NCBI GenBank assembly: GCA_028700345.1
Contig: JAQVSW010000053.1
Span: 1 to 5,347 of the forward strand
From: Candidatus Shapirobacteria bacterium
GTDB lineage: Bacteria > Patescibacteriota > Microgenomatia > UBA12405
Length of the DNA: 5,347 bases
Direction of reading: 5' to 3'
The first letter of the stretch is position 1; the number at the start of each line of letters is the position of its first letter. The position numbers were made by a program, and so were the translations under genes. The notes beneath the pieces are model-generated. The model was not told where the DNA came from. It worked only from the letters and a program-made list of their open reading frames with translations, and made no database searches. Below are positions 1 through 4,360 of this stretch, piece after piece.

Positions 1-170
1 ATAACCAAGGAATTGAAAAAATAAATGAAGTAAATATTACTAACGCAGAAATTGTTGAAATATATGACAATAAAAGAAACTTCTTAAAACCTTATTATTG
101 GCTTGAAGGAAATACTTACTCGGAAAATAAACCAGTTAAAATAAAATTATTATTGAAAGCAGTGAAATGA
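1..170 (+). CDS. 3' end of an unrecognised protein gene (5' partial)
   Basis: An open frame enters from the left edge (first full codon at base 3) and ends at TGA 168-170, giving 55 visible C-terminal residues. They are rich in Asn, Lys, Glu and Ile, contain an aromatic patch PYYWLEG, and end in a basic KIKLLLKAVK. I recognise no domain. The stop codon overlaps the ATG of the next gene as ATGA (167-170), the usual sign of translational coupling, so the two are probably one operon. Composition matches the AT-rich neighbours and nothing suggests a broken gene. Its start and function lie outside the window. This is the only visible gene ending in TGA. Confidence 0.6.
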   Translation, partial: NQGIEKINEVNITNAEIVEIYDNKRNFLKPYYWLEGNTYSENKPVKIKLLLKAVK

Positions 171-526
171 ATTTAAAAAATTTTTATAAATATAGATTGA
201 TAATTATTCTGGTAATAGTTGTTGTTTTTTTGGGAATGACAAAATTGAGATATAAAAATGTAAAGTGGGAAGAGTTAGAACCAGCACCAACAGTAGTGCC
301 AAGCCCCACCAGAGCCCCGCAGATAAATAATAACTACCCACTCTGGGAGTTTATTCCATATAGTGGAGATGGTTTTAAAATAGACCACTATACAGAGCCG
401 CTAGTGCTAACTATAAAAATAGATGATGAAGTAGATGAAGAAATGGTAATGGAAGAAATTTATAACTGGATGAGAGAGAATAAAGTAGCTACAGAAAGCC
501 ACAAACTAATATTTGAAAAAGAGTAA
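167..526 (+). CDS. Small single-pass membrane-anchored protein of unknown function
   Basis: 119 residues. A short basic N-terminus (NLKNFYKYR) precedes one strongly hydrophobic segment at about residues 11-25 (LIIILVIVVVFLGM), followed by positive residues. This could be an uncleaved anchor; no lipobox Cys is visible. Residues 37-52 form a Pro/Thr/Ser linker (EPAPTVVPSPTRAP). The rest is a small acidic globular part with IPYSGDGFKIDHYTEPLVLTIKI and an Asp/Glu-rich helix, ending EKE. The start is chosen because the ATG overlaps the upstream stop (ATGA); no strong Shine-Dalgarno is present, consistent with coupling. The gene converges on dnaN with only 29 bp between stop codons. I do not recognise a family; orientation of the C-terminal part across the membrane is not determined by the sequence. 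Confidence 0.7.
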   Translation: MNLKNFYKYRLIIILVIVVVFLGMTKLRYKNVKWEELEPAPTVVPSPTRAPQINNNYPLWEFIPYSGDGFKIDHYTEPLVLTIKIDDEVDEEMVMEEIYNWMRENKVATESHKLIFEKE

Positions 527-532
527 GGGAAA

Positions 533-549
533 AAAGTCTAAAGTCTAAA
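533..549. repeat. Tandem heptamer AAAGTCT x2 between convergent stops
   Basis: The 29-bp gap between the membrane-protein gene and dnaN holds AAAGTCT at 533-539 and again at 540-546, followed by AAA. Read on the minus strand the gap is T-rich just after the dnaN stop, which could help transcription end, but no hairpin is visible. The unit belongs to the same AAANTCT pattern seen at 3318-3338 and 4283-4303. Confidence 0.55.
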
Positions 550-555
550 AAAAAA

Positions 556-1674
556 CTAATCTTGAATACGCACTGGCATTATTATATGGGTGAGGGCGGG
601 GTCAGAGCTATCACGGAAAAGACCAGGGGAAAGAGCTTCATTTAATTCAATAATAATTTCTTCGCCTTTGCAAATAGTCAAAAAATCAGAAATGAATTTG
701 TAATTAAAGGCAATTTCTAATGGTTCACCCTCAATCCGAGCATCAACACTGACTTTATTTTGACCAATTTGAGGAGCATTGGCAGAAAGCTCAATAGCGG
801 AAGCTTTTAAACTTAATTTAACAACATTAGCTGATTGACGAGCAAAAACTGAGCTTTGTTTTATAGCTTGAGAAAGCTCATCACGATTTAAATAAACCTT
901 AGTAGAAGCCTGCCCGGGAATAATTCGATGATAATCGGGATAGTCACCCTCGATAAGTCGAGAAACTAGTTCGAGATCCTCTAAAACAAAAACAACTTGA
1001 TTAGAATCTTTGGTTAGTCCAATTTTTATTTTTTTAGTATTTTTGGCCAATTTAACAATTTCAAGTAAACTTTTAGCAGGAATCAAAAGAGTTTGGATAT
1101 CAGTTGAAAGATCGAGAGGACTGGTTAATTTTATATTTTTTAAAGATAATCTAAAGCCATCAGTGGCAACTAAATTTAACTCAGTAGAAGAAAAGGTGCA
1201 GAGAATGGCAGTTAAAATAGGACGAGAATCGTCAGTAGCAGCAGCAAAAGCAATTTGGTTAATAGCCTCGGTTAAAATAGATAAATCAATTTCAAAGGCG
1301 GTTTTGGGATCAAGCGAAGGAATCTCGGGAAAATCAGCTGGAGGAAGACAGGCAAAATTTGATTCGGTTTTATTTGAAGAAAGAGTCAAAATATTGTTGT
1401 TTTTAAGTGAAAGATCAAGACGACCAGCGGGTAAATAAGAAACAAATTCAGTAATTTCTTTGGCGGGAAGACAAAAAGAACCTTCCTCCTCTATTTTGGC
1501 TCCAAGCCAATAATTGATTCCAATTTCAAGATTAGTAGCTGATAATTTAACCCGACCTTTGTCAGTGGAAAAAAGAATATGATTTAAAATTGGAAGCTGA
1601 ATTTTTGAAGCCACAAAACGAGAAGTATGACTAAGGGCCAAAGAGATATTTTCTTGTAGAAGGGAAAGCTTCAT
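556..1674 (-). CDS. dnaN: DNA polymerase III beta subunit (sliding clamp)
   Basis: 372 residues, the usual clamp length, made of three similar domains of about 120 residues. DnaN forms a ring-shaped dimer that tethers the replicative polymerase to DNA and also binds other partners through a hydrophobic cleft. Visible family signatures are LPILNHIL near residue 27, ATNLEIGI at 46-53, PADFPEIPSL at 112-121, RPILTAIL at 151-158, ATDGFRLS at 170-177, LIEGDYPDYHRIIP at 240-253, FNYKFISDFL at 323-332 and the C-terminal IIMPVRI at 364-370 that lines the partner cleft. It lies downstream of dnaA on the same strand, separated by 271 bp holding DnaA boxes. Before the ATG there is only AGGT two bases away, too close to be a normal Shine-Dalgarno, but an extended -10-like box ends eight bases upstream. 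recF does not follow; a convergent gene does. Confidence 0.97.
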   Translation of the reverse strand: MKLSLLQENISLALSHTSRFVASKIQLPILNHILFSTDKGRVKLSATNLEIGINYWLGAKIEEEGSFCLPAKEITEFVSYLPAGRLDLSLKNNNILTLSSNKTESNFACLPPADFPEIPSLDPKTAFEIDLSILTEAINQIAFAAATDDSRPILTAILCTFSSTELNLVATDGFRLSLKNIKLTSPLDLSTDIQTLLIPAKSLLEIVKLAKNTKKIKIGLTKDSNQVVFVLEDLELVSRLIEGDYPDYHRIIPGQASTKVYLNRDELSQAIKQSSVFARQSANVVKLSLKASAIELSANAPQIGQNKVSVDARIEGEPLEIAFNYKFISDFLTICKGEEIIIELNEALSPGLFRDSSDPALTHIIMPVRIQD

Positions 1675-1682
1675 TGACCTAT

Positions 1683-1691
1683 ATATTAACA
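1683..1691 (-). promoter_or_regulatory. Candidate extended -10 box for dnaN
   Basis: On the minus strand TGTTAATAT fits TGnTAnnAT, with hexamer TAATAT (4 of 6 to TATAAT). It ends eight bases before the dnaN ATG, so transcription would begin at or within a base or two of the start codon, giving a leaderless message. No clear -35 box is visible. dnaN may additionally be read through from dnaA. Confidence 0.4.
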
Positions 1692-1736
1692 GATTGGAGG
1701 TTTAGAAAACAGTAGTATTGTTAATAGTGTCAGTGG

Positions 1737-1768
1737 ATTAGTGGAATAGTTTAGTAGTTTAGTAGTAA
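1737..1768 (+). other. TAG-rich tract led by a 13-bp repeat; DnaA-trio-like candidate
   Basis: Begins with ATTAGTGGAATAG (1737-1749), which recurs exactly at 3461-3473. It continues with two tandem copies of TTTAGTAG (1750-1757 and 1758-1765) and TAA, then a small GC cluster CGGGAG at 1771-1776. Repeated TAG read 5' to 3' is the known DnaA-trio pattern (3'-GAT-5') on which DnaA forms a filament on single-stranded DNA at the B. subtilis origin. A weak DnaA-box-like 9-mer (AGTGAATAT, 1795-1803) follows; the good boxes are about 135 bp further right. The assignment is inference. Confidence 0.35.
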
Positions 1769-1901
1769 AACGGGAGAGATTTAAATAGCTGGAGAGTGAA
1801 TATGTAAAAAATAACGGTAGAATATGGTTTAATAAATAAAGATAGCTTATAGTAAAGGACTGGAGTTTGGGAAAGTTTCGGTGGGAAAAACAGAGAAGGA
1901 A

Positions 1902-1943
1902 AGTGAATAAGTAGGTGGATAAGTTCTTTAAAAATGTGGATAA
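1902..1943 (-). other. Cluster of three head-to-tail DnaA boxes beside the dnaA stop
   Basis: Read on the plus strand these are AGTGAATAA (1902-1910, two mismatches to the reverse consensus TGTGGATAA), GGTGGATAA (1914-1922, one mismatch) and TGTGGATAA (1935-1943, perfect; TTATCCACA on the minus strand). All share one orientation and start 12 and 21 bases apart, close to one and two helical turns. The last lies two bases from the dnaA stop codon. TGGGAAA repeats at 1868-1874 and 1882-1888 may be further degenerate sites. Together with the boxes upstream of dnaA they suggest an origin split across the gene. Confidence 0.75.
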
Positions 1944-1945
1944 AC

Positions 1946-3310
1946 TTAGAGAGAATTTTTTATTTGGTTGATAACTTCTTTTAAAGGTGGAGAAGTGAGA
2001 AGGTCGGTGGAGACTTTGTCCCGGGCATGCATAATGCTGGTATGATCTCGGCCACCAAGTAGTTCCCCCACTTCTTTGAGAGGTAATTTTATTTCAGTTA
2101 GAAGTAAATAGGCAGTAATATGACGAGCAGTTACTAGTTCTTTTTTTCGGGAAGAACCACATAAATCGCCTGTTTTAATATTAAAATGTTTGGCACAAAC
2201 AGAAAGAAGGTGGCGGGCATTAAGCTTTGGAGAAGAAGAGGAAAAGCTAGAAGTAAGAGAACCATTTTGGGAAGAAAAATAATTTTGAACCAAATCAATG
2301 TCGACTAGTTTATGGTTTTGAGCCAAAGAAACAACTGCAATTTCTTGAATTTTACCTTCAATATCACGGATATTTGACTGAATGTTGTCAGCTAAAAATT
2401 GAACGGCTTCAAAAGTAAGGTCAATGCCTTTGTTTTGAGCTTTTTGTTGAATAATAGCGCTGCGCATTTCCAGATCCGGAGGTTGAATGTCAACTGTAAG
2501 TCCGCCCATAAAACGGGAAACAAGACGATCCTCTAGCTCTTTGATATCGCCAGGTTTACGGTCAGAAGTAAGAATTATCTGTTTGCCAGCGAGATGAAGA
2601 GCGTTGAAGGTATGAAAAAATTCTTCCTGAATATATTCTTTACCGGCGAGAAACTGAATATCATCAACTAAAATGCAATCAAGTTGGCGGTATTTATTTT
2701 TAAAGGGATTAATAGCCTTGGTTTTGAGAGCATTAATAAGTTCATTGCCAAAAGTTTCAGCGGGAAAATATTTGATTTTTAAGTCAGGATTGTTTTTGAG
2801 AAGCTGATGGCCAATAGCTTGCATTAGATGAGTTTTGCCGACCCCTACCCCACCCCAAATAAAAAAGGGATTGTAGGAAAGACCGGGATTTTTGATAATA
2901 CCTTGGGCGGCAGCATAGGCAAAATTGTTGCTATTACCGACAACGAGATTGTCGAGAGTGTAATTTGGGTGAAGGCCAGCTTGATTTAAATGAACGACTG
3001 AACTTTTGGGTTGATAAGAAAAAAGCGGAGAAGAAGAAAGATTATTGTTTTCGTCGTTTTTGATTATTTCCTGGACAATGAATTTCAGATTATTATTTTT
3101 TTTAGTTTGATTATCGAGGGCACTTTTAAAAAGCTGATAATAACGTTTTTGGTTTAAATCACAAAGATAGGCGTTGGAGCAAGCAATAGTCGCTTCGGAA
3201 CCCTGAAGAGAGATAAGCTGAGTTTTAACAACAAAGGTTTGGTAAACAGCGGGAGCCAGAACCACTCGAAGTTCTTCTTGAGTGTTTTTCCAAAGTTGAT
3301 CAAGATCCAT
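1946..3310 (-). CDS. dnaA: Chromosomal replication initiator protein DnaA
   Basis: 454 residues, normal length. DnaA-ATP oligomerises on origin boxes, melts the DNA and recruits the helicase. Domain I (about 1-85) begins LDQLWKNTQEEL; a variable Asn/Ser-rich linker follows. Domain III, the AAA+ ATPase (about 115-335), has Walker A GGVGVGKT at 153-160, Walker B CILVDD at 212-217, sensor 1 IILTSD at 245-250, the box VII arginine finger in LEDRLVSRF (R266) and sensor 2 in IRDIEG (R315). Domain IV (about 362-454) carries the DNA-binding signature GGRDHTSIMHA at 419-429, so standard TTATCCACA boxes should be recognised, and such boxes flank the gene. A Ser-rich spacer (346-360) joins domains III and IV. 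No Shine-Dalgarno precedes the ATG; the leader is almost pure A/T with a TAGAAT nine bases upstream. rpmH diverges from it. Confidence 0.98.
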   Translation of the reverse strand: MDLDQLWKNTQEELRVVLAPAVYQTFVVKTQLISLQGSEATIACSNAYLCDLNQKRYYQLFKSALDNQTKKNNNLKFIVQEIIKNDENNNLSSSPLFSYQPKSSVVHLNQAGLHPNYTLDNLVVGNSNNFAYAAAQGIIKNPGLSYNPFFIWGGVGVGKTHLMQAIGHQLLKNNPDLKIKYFPAETFGNELINALKTKAINPFKNKYRQLDCILVDDIQFLAGKEYIQEEFFHTFNALHLAGKQIILTSDRKPGDIKELEDRLVSRFMGGLTVDIQPPDLEMRSAIIQQKAQNKGIDLTFEAVQFLADNIQSNIRDIEGKIQEIAVVSLAQNHKLVDIDLVQNYFSSQNGSLTSSFSSSSPKLNARHLLSVCAKHFNIKTGDLCGSSRKKELVTARHITAYLLLTEIKLPLKEVGELLGGRDHTSIMHARDKVSTDLLTSPPLKEVINQIKNSL

Positions 3311-3312
3311 AT

Positions 3313-3336
3313 TAAAAAAATTCTAAAATCTAAATT
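3313..3336. repeat. 24-bp AT-rich direct repeat, copy 1 (dnaA leader)
   Basis: Identical to 4278-4301. It is a T, seven A, then TTCTAAAATCTAAATT. It can be read as tandem heptamers AAATTCT (3318-3324), AAAATCT (3325-3331) and a degenerate AAATTTT (3332-3338). This copy occupies the dnaA leader just upstream of its ATG and contains the TAGAAT candidate -10. Confidence 0.8.
3320..3325 (-). promoter_or_regulatory. Possible -10 box for dnaA
   Basis: On the minus strand TAGAAT (5 of 6 to TATAAT) ends nine bases before the dnaA ATG, separated by T6-AAT. There is no TG extension and no clear -35, and the region is so AT-rich that chance matches are expected. If real, the leader would be only a few bases long, matching the absence of a Shine-Dalgarno. 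The DnaA boxes 100 bp upstream could allow autoregulation. Confidence 0.25.
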
Positions 3337-3412
3337 TTAAAAATAAATAAAATATAAAAAAATAACTAAAAACAGGCAGGAATTTAATCTCGAGGCAGAG
3401 AGTCGATTGGGG

Positions 3413-3444
3413 TTATCCACATCATAATAAAGGAGTTTTCCACA
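3413..3444 (+). other. Pair of DnaA boxes upstream of dnaA
   Basis: TTATCCACA at 3413-3421 is a perfect consensus and TTTTCCACA at 3436-3444 fits the relaxed form TTWTNCACA. Both are on the plus strand, start 23 bases apart, and point opposite to the cluster on the other side of dnaA. A weaker reverse site, AGTGGAATA (3464-3472), lies within the 13-bp repeat. Roles in origin firing and in repression of dnaA are inferred from the family. Confidence 0.8.
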
Positions 3445-3460
3445 TTTGAAAAGAGGTCAA

Positions 3461-3499
3461 ATTAGTGGAATAGATTATTAGTTAACTAGATTAGTAGAT
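3461..3499 (+). repeat. 13-bp repeat copy 2 with TAG-rich tract and palindrome
   Basis: ATTAGTGGAATAG at 3461-3473 is identical to 1737-1749, and again a TAG-rich stretch follows: GATTATTAG (3473-3481), the perfect 10-bp palindrome TAGTTAACTA (3479-3488) and GATTAGTAG (3489-3497). Unlike copy 1 there is no DnaA box to its right, so the trio geometry does not fit here. It may be a binding site for another origin or promoter factor. Confidence 0.5.
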
Positions 3500-3523
3500 A
3501 AATACAAAGAAAATGAAGATTTA

Positions 3524-3532
3524 TGATAGAAT
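3524..3532 (+). promoter_or_regulatory. Candidate extended -10 box for rpmH
   Basis: TGATAGAAT fits TGnTAGAAT (hexamer 5 of 6). With the last T taken as -7, +1 falls exactly on the A of the rpmH ATG at 3539. No convincing Shine-Dalgarno lies between 3500 and 3538, so a leaderless message is the simplest reading. No good -35 is present, as is common with extended -10 promoters. Confidence 0.5.
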
Positions 3533-3538
3533 TACCGC

Positions 3539-3679
3539 ATGAAACAAAAGGGAACATTTCAACCAAAAAAGAAAAAAAGAGCCAGAGTACATGGTTTTTT
3601 AAAAAGAATGGAAACAGCCAATGGGCGAAAGATAATTAAAAAGAGAAGAGCTAAAGGTAGAAAAAAACTAACAGTCTAA
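3539..3679 (+). CDS. rpmH: 50S ribosomal protein L34
   Basis: 46 codons plus TAA, standard length for L34, a very basic protein of the large ribosomal subunit that packs against 23S rRNA. The protein starts MKQKGTFQPKKKKRARVHGF and continues with LKRMETANGRKIIKKRRAKG and RKKLTV. The family pattern TFQPxxxKRxRxHGFxxRMxTxNGRxxxxxRRxKGRxxLTV is fully kept; the N-terminus has two extra residues before TFQP. The ATG is fixed by that homology. It diverges from dnaA across the origin region, as in many bacteria. Downstream are two GC-rich hairpins rather than a direct run into rnpA, so most transcripts may stop there. Lack of a Shine-Dalgarno and a nearby -10 suggest a leaderless message. Confidence 0.97.
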   Translation: MKQKGTFQPKKKKRARVHGFLKRMETANGRKIIKKRRAKGRKKLTV

Positions 3680-3699
3680 ACCCAAAATCCAATCCACCC

Positions 3700-3716
3700 A
3701 CCCGCCAAAGGCGGGT
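3700..3716 (+). repeat. GC-rich hairpin (ACCCGCC-AAA-GGCGGGT)
   Basis: A perfect 7-bp stem with an AAA loop, 20 bases after the rpmH stop codon. It is one half of a two-hairpin element in otherwise AT-rich DNA. Alone it lacks a T-run. Its CCAAAGG apex is shared with the hairpin at 4921-4954 inside yidC, which suggests a dispersed repeat family. Confidence 0.7.
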
Positions 3717-3719
3717 CCT

Positions 3720-3748
3720 CCCTCCTTTGACAAGGAGGGCTTTAATTT
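3720..3748 (+). terminator. Intrinsic terminator after rpmH
   Basis: CCCTCCTT (3720-3727) pairs perfectly with AAGGAGGG (3732-3739) around a TGAC loop, an 8-bp GC-rich stem followed by CTTTAATTT. This is a rho-independent terminator shape with an imperfect T-run. It separates rpmH from rnpA and may work as a full stop or as an attenuator that lowers rnpA relative to rpmH. The right arm contains an ideal Shine-Dalgarno sequence but lies 24 bases from the rnpA ATG, too far to serve it directly. Confidence 0.6.
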
Positions 3749-3749
3749 G

Positions 3750-3758
3750 TGTGATAAT
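3750..3758 (+). promoter_or_regulatory. Candidate extended -10 box for rnpA
   Basis: TGTGATAAT fits TGn plus hexamer GATAAT (5 of 6) and ends five bases before the rnpA ATG. A perfect TTGACA lies at 3727-3732 across the terminator loop, but its spacing to this hexamer is 20 bp, longer than usual; with the weaker hexamer TGTGAT (3750-3755) it is 17 bp. No Shine-Dalgarno lies at a normal distance. The arrangement suggests rnpA has its own near-leaderless start after the terminator. Confidence 0.4.
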
Positions 3759-3763
3759 AATAC

Positions 3764-4081
3764 ATGCTGAAGAAAATAAATAGAATTACGAGTAAAAAAG
3801 AATTTGAGGAGATAAAAAGTAAAGGGGAAATGAAGGCCACGGAGTTGTTTTCAGTAGTATGGATGAAAAAAACAGAAAACAGAGCGTTTGGGGCCATTAT
3901 TTCCAAAAAGATTTCAAAAAAGGCAGTTTTTAGAAATCAAATTAAAAGAAGACTAATGGAAGCAGTGAGATTAAATATGGAAAAATTTCCGGAAGGATTC
4001 AGAGGAATTTTTTTAGTAAAGAAAAACATCCTGGATAAAAAAGAAGGAGAAGTTGAATCATGCTTAAAAAAATTATTCTAA
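3764..4081 (+). CDS. rnpA: Ribonuclease P protein component
   Basis: 105 residues, normal for RnpA, the protein cofactor that helps the catalytic RNase P RNA bind and cut the 5' leader of precursor tRNAs. The family layout is visible: an N-terminal LKKINRITSKKEFEEIKSKG, a central FGAIISKKISKKAV (about 42-55) and the RNR motif RNQIKRRLMEAVR at 57-69. The protein is strongly basic. The ATG at 3764 is the only suitable start: an in-frame TAA lies at 3758-3760. The gene follows rpmH after a terminator-like element and its last 22 bases overlap yidD in another frame. The C-terminus is short, ending CLKKLF, where the overlap dictates both proteins. No Shine-Dalgarno is evident. Confidence 0.95.
   Translation: MLKKINRITSKKEFEEIKSKGEMKATELFSVVWMKKTENRAFGAIISKKISKKAVFRNQIKRRLMEAVRLNMEKFPEGFRGIFLVKKNILDKKEGEVESCLKKLF
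4044..4049 (+). promoter_or_regulatory. Shine-Dalgarno of yidD inside rnpA
   Basis: AAGGAG lies ten bases before the yidD ATG at 4060, within the 3' end of rnpA. It is the clearest ribosome binding site in the window, supports this start, and contrasts with lead genes that have none. Confidence 0.7.
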
Positions 4082-4266
4082 AGCTGCTGATTTTTTATAA
4101 AAAATACTTATCACGAGGAGAAAATTGCCGTTTTATTCCTACTTGTAGCCAATATACTTACCTGGCAGTGGAAAAATATGGAGTAGTAAAAGGTCTATGG
4201 CTAGGGATAAAAAGAATTAGTCGATGTCATCCCTGGAGTAGAGGTGGAGTAGATTTGATAGAATAG
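4060..4266 (+). CDS. yidD: Membrane protein insertion efficiency factor YidD
   Basis: 68 residues, within the family's usual 70-85. YidD is a small membrane-associated protein thought to assist YidC-dependent insertion of inner-membrane proteins. An amphipathic N-terminal helix (LKKIILKLLIFYKKYLS) is followed by the hallmark region: Cys at 23 and 29, FIPTCSQY at 25-32, AVEKYGVVKGLWLGIKRISRCHPW at 36-59 and the terminal GGVD. All three typical Cys are present (23, 29, 56). The gene overlaps rnpA by 22 bp and has a good Shine-Dalgarno inside it, so it is translated from the rnpA message. The C-terminus stops soon after GGVD. yidC follows after 94 bp, the usual rnpA-yidD-yidC order. Confidence 0.95.
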   Translation: MLKKIILKLLIFYKKYLSRGENCRFIPTCSQYTYLAVEKYGVVKGLWLGIKRISRCHPWSRGGVDLIE

Positions 4267-4277
4267 AGAGTTACAAA

Positions 4278-4301
4278 TAAAAAAATTCTAAAATCTAAAT
4301 T
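4278..4301. repeat. 24-bp AT-rich direct repeat, copy 2 (yidD-yidC gap)
   Basis: Identical to 3313-3336, 965 bp away. Here the heptamer tandem is cleaner: AAATTCT (4283-4289), AAAATCT (4290-4296), AAATTCT (4297-4303), then AAATAAA. Beyond the 24 bp the two copies differ by one base and match for four more. No function is evident; it sits between genes and is not part of a hairpin. Confidence 0.8.
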
Positions 4302-4360
4302 CTAAATAAACAATACTTAGAAAAGAATTAGAAATATATCAATTATCAATTTGAAATAAA

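Larger units (their letters stand above)
1675..1945. other. dnaA-dnaN intergenic region, probable half of oriC
   Basis: 271 bp with no credible gene. It holds three DnaA boxes next to dnaA, a pair of TGGGAAA repeats, an AT-rich middle (about 1781-1860), the TAG-rich tract near dnaN, and the dnaN promoter candidate. A dnaA-dnaN gap with clustered boxes is a classic oriC location, for example the unwinding site in Bacillus subtilis. Which part melts cannot be determined by eye. Confidence 0.6.
3311..3538. other. dnaA-rpmH intergenic region, probable second half of oriC
   Basis: 228 bp without a gene, between divergently transcribed dnaA and rpmH. In order it holds a nearly pure A/T stretch (about 3311-3370, a plausible duplex-unwinding element), a more GC-rich segment (3374-3412), two DnaA boxes, the repeated ATTAGTGGAATAG motif, a TAG-rich tract with the palindrome TAGTTAACTA (3479-3488), and the rpmH promoter candidate. 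Transcription diverges here, as expected if forks leave from this point. Confidence 0.65.

Noticed and set aside
1..170. TGA recoded as glycine (Gracilibacteria/SR1 code)
   Set aside because: dnaA, dnaN, rpmH, rnpA, yidD and yidC have normal length with no in-frame TGA, and the TGA at 168-170 forms a classic ATGA overlap with the next start.
533..549. Heptamer repeats as a possible CRISPR remnant
   Set aside because: Units are 7 bp, contiguous and without spacers; there is no cas gene and no repeat of CRISPR length.
1010..1438. Open plus-strand frame of 142 codons opposite dnaN
   Set aside because: It lies wholly antisense to a well-conserved dnaN, has no ribosome binding site, and its sequence shows no recognisable domain; a shadow of the real gene.
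3470..3499. TAG-rich tract near rpmH as a second DnaA-trio element
   Set aside because: The TAG strand would need a GC cluster and DnaA box to its right; instead the rpmH promoter and gene follow.
3732..3739. AAGGAGGG as the Shine-Dalgarno of rnpA
   Set aside because: It ends 24 nt before the ATG, is buried in a stable stem, and an in-frame TAA at 3758-3760 excludes a closer upstream start.
3680..3763. A tRNA or small RNA gene between rpmH and rnpA
   Set aside because: Only two simple hairpins are present, with no cloverleaf, CCA end or promoter ahead of them; terminator or repeat is the simpler reading.
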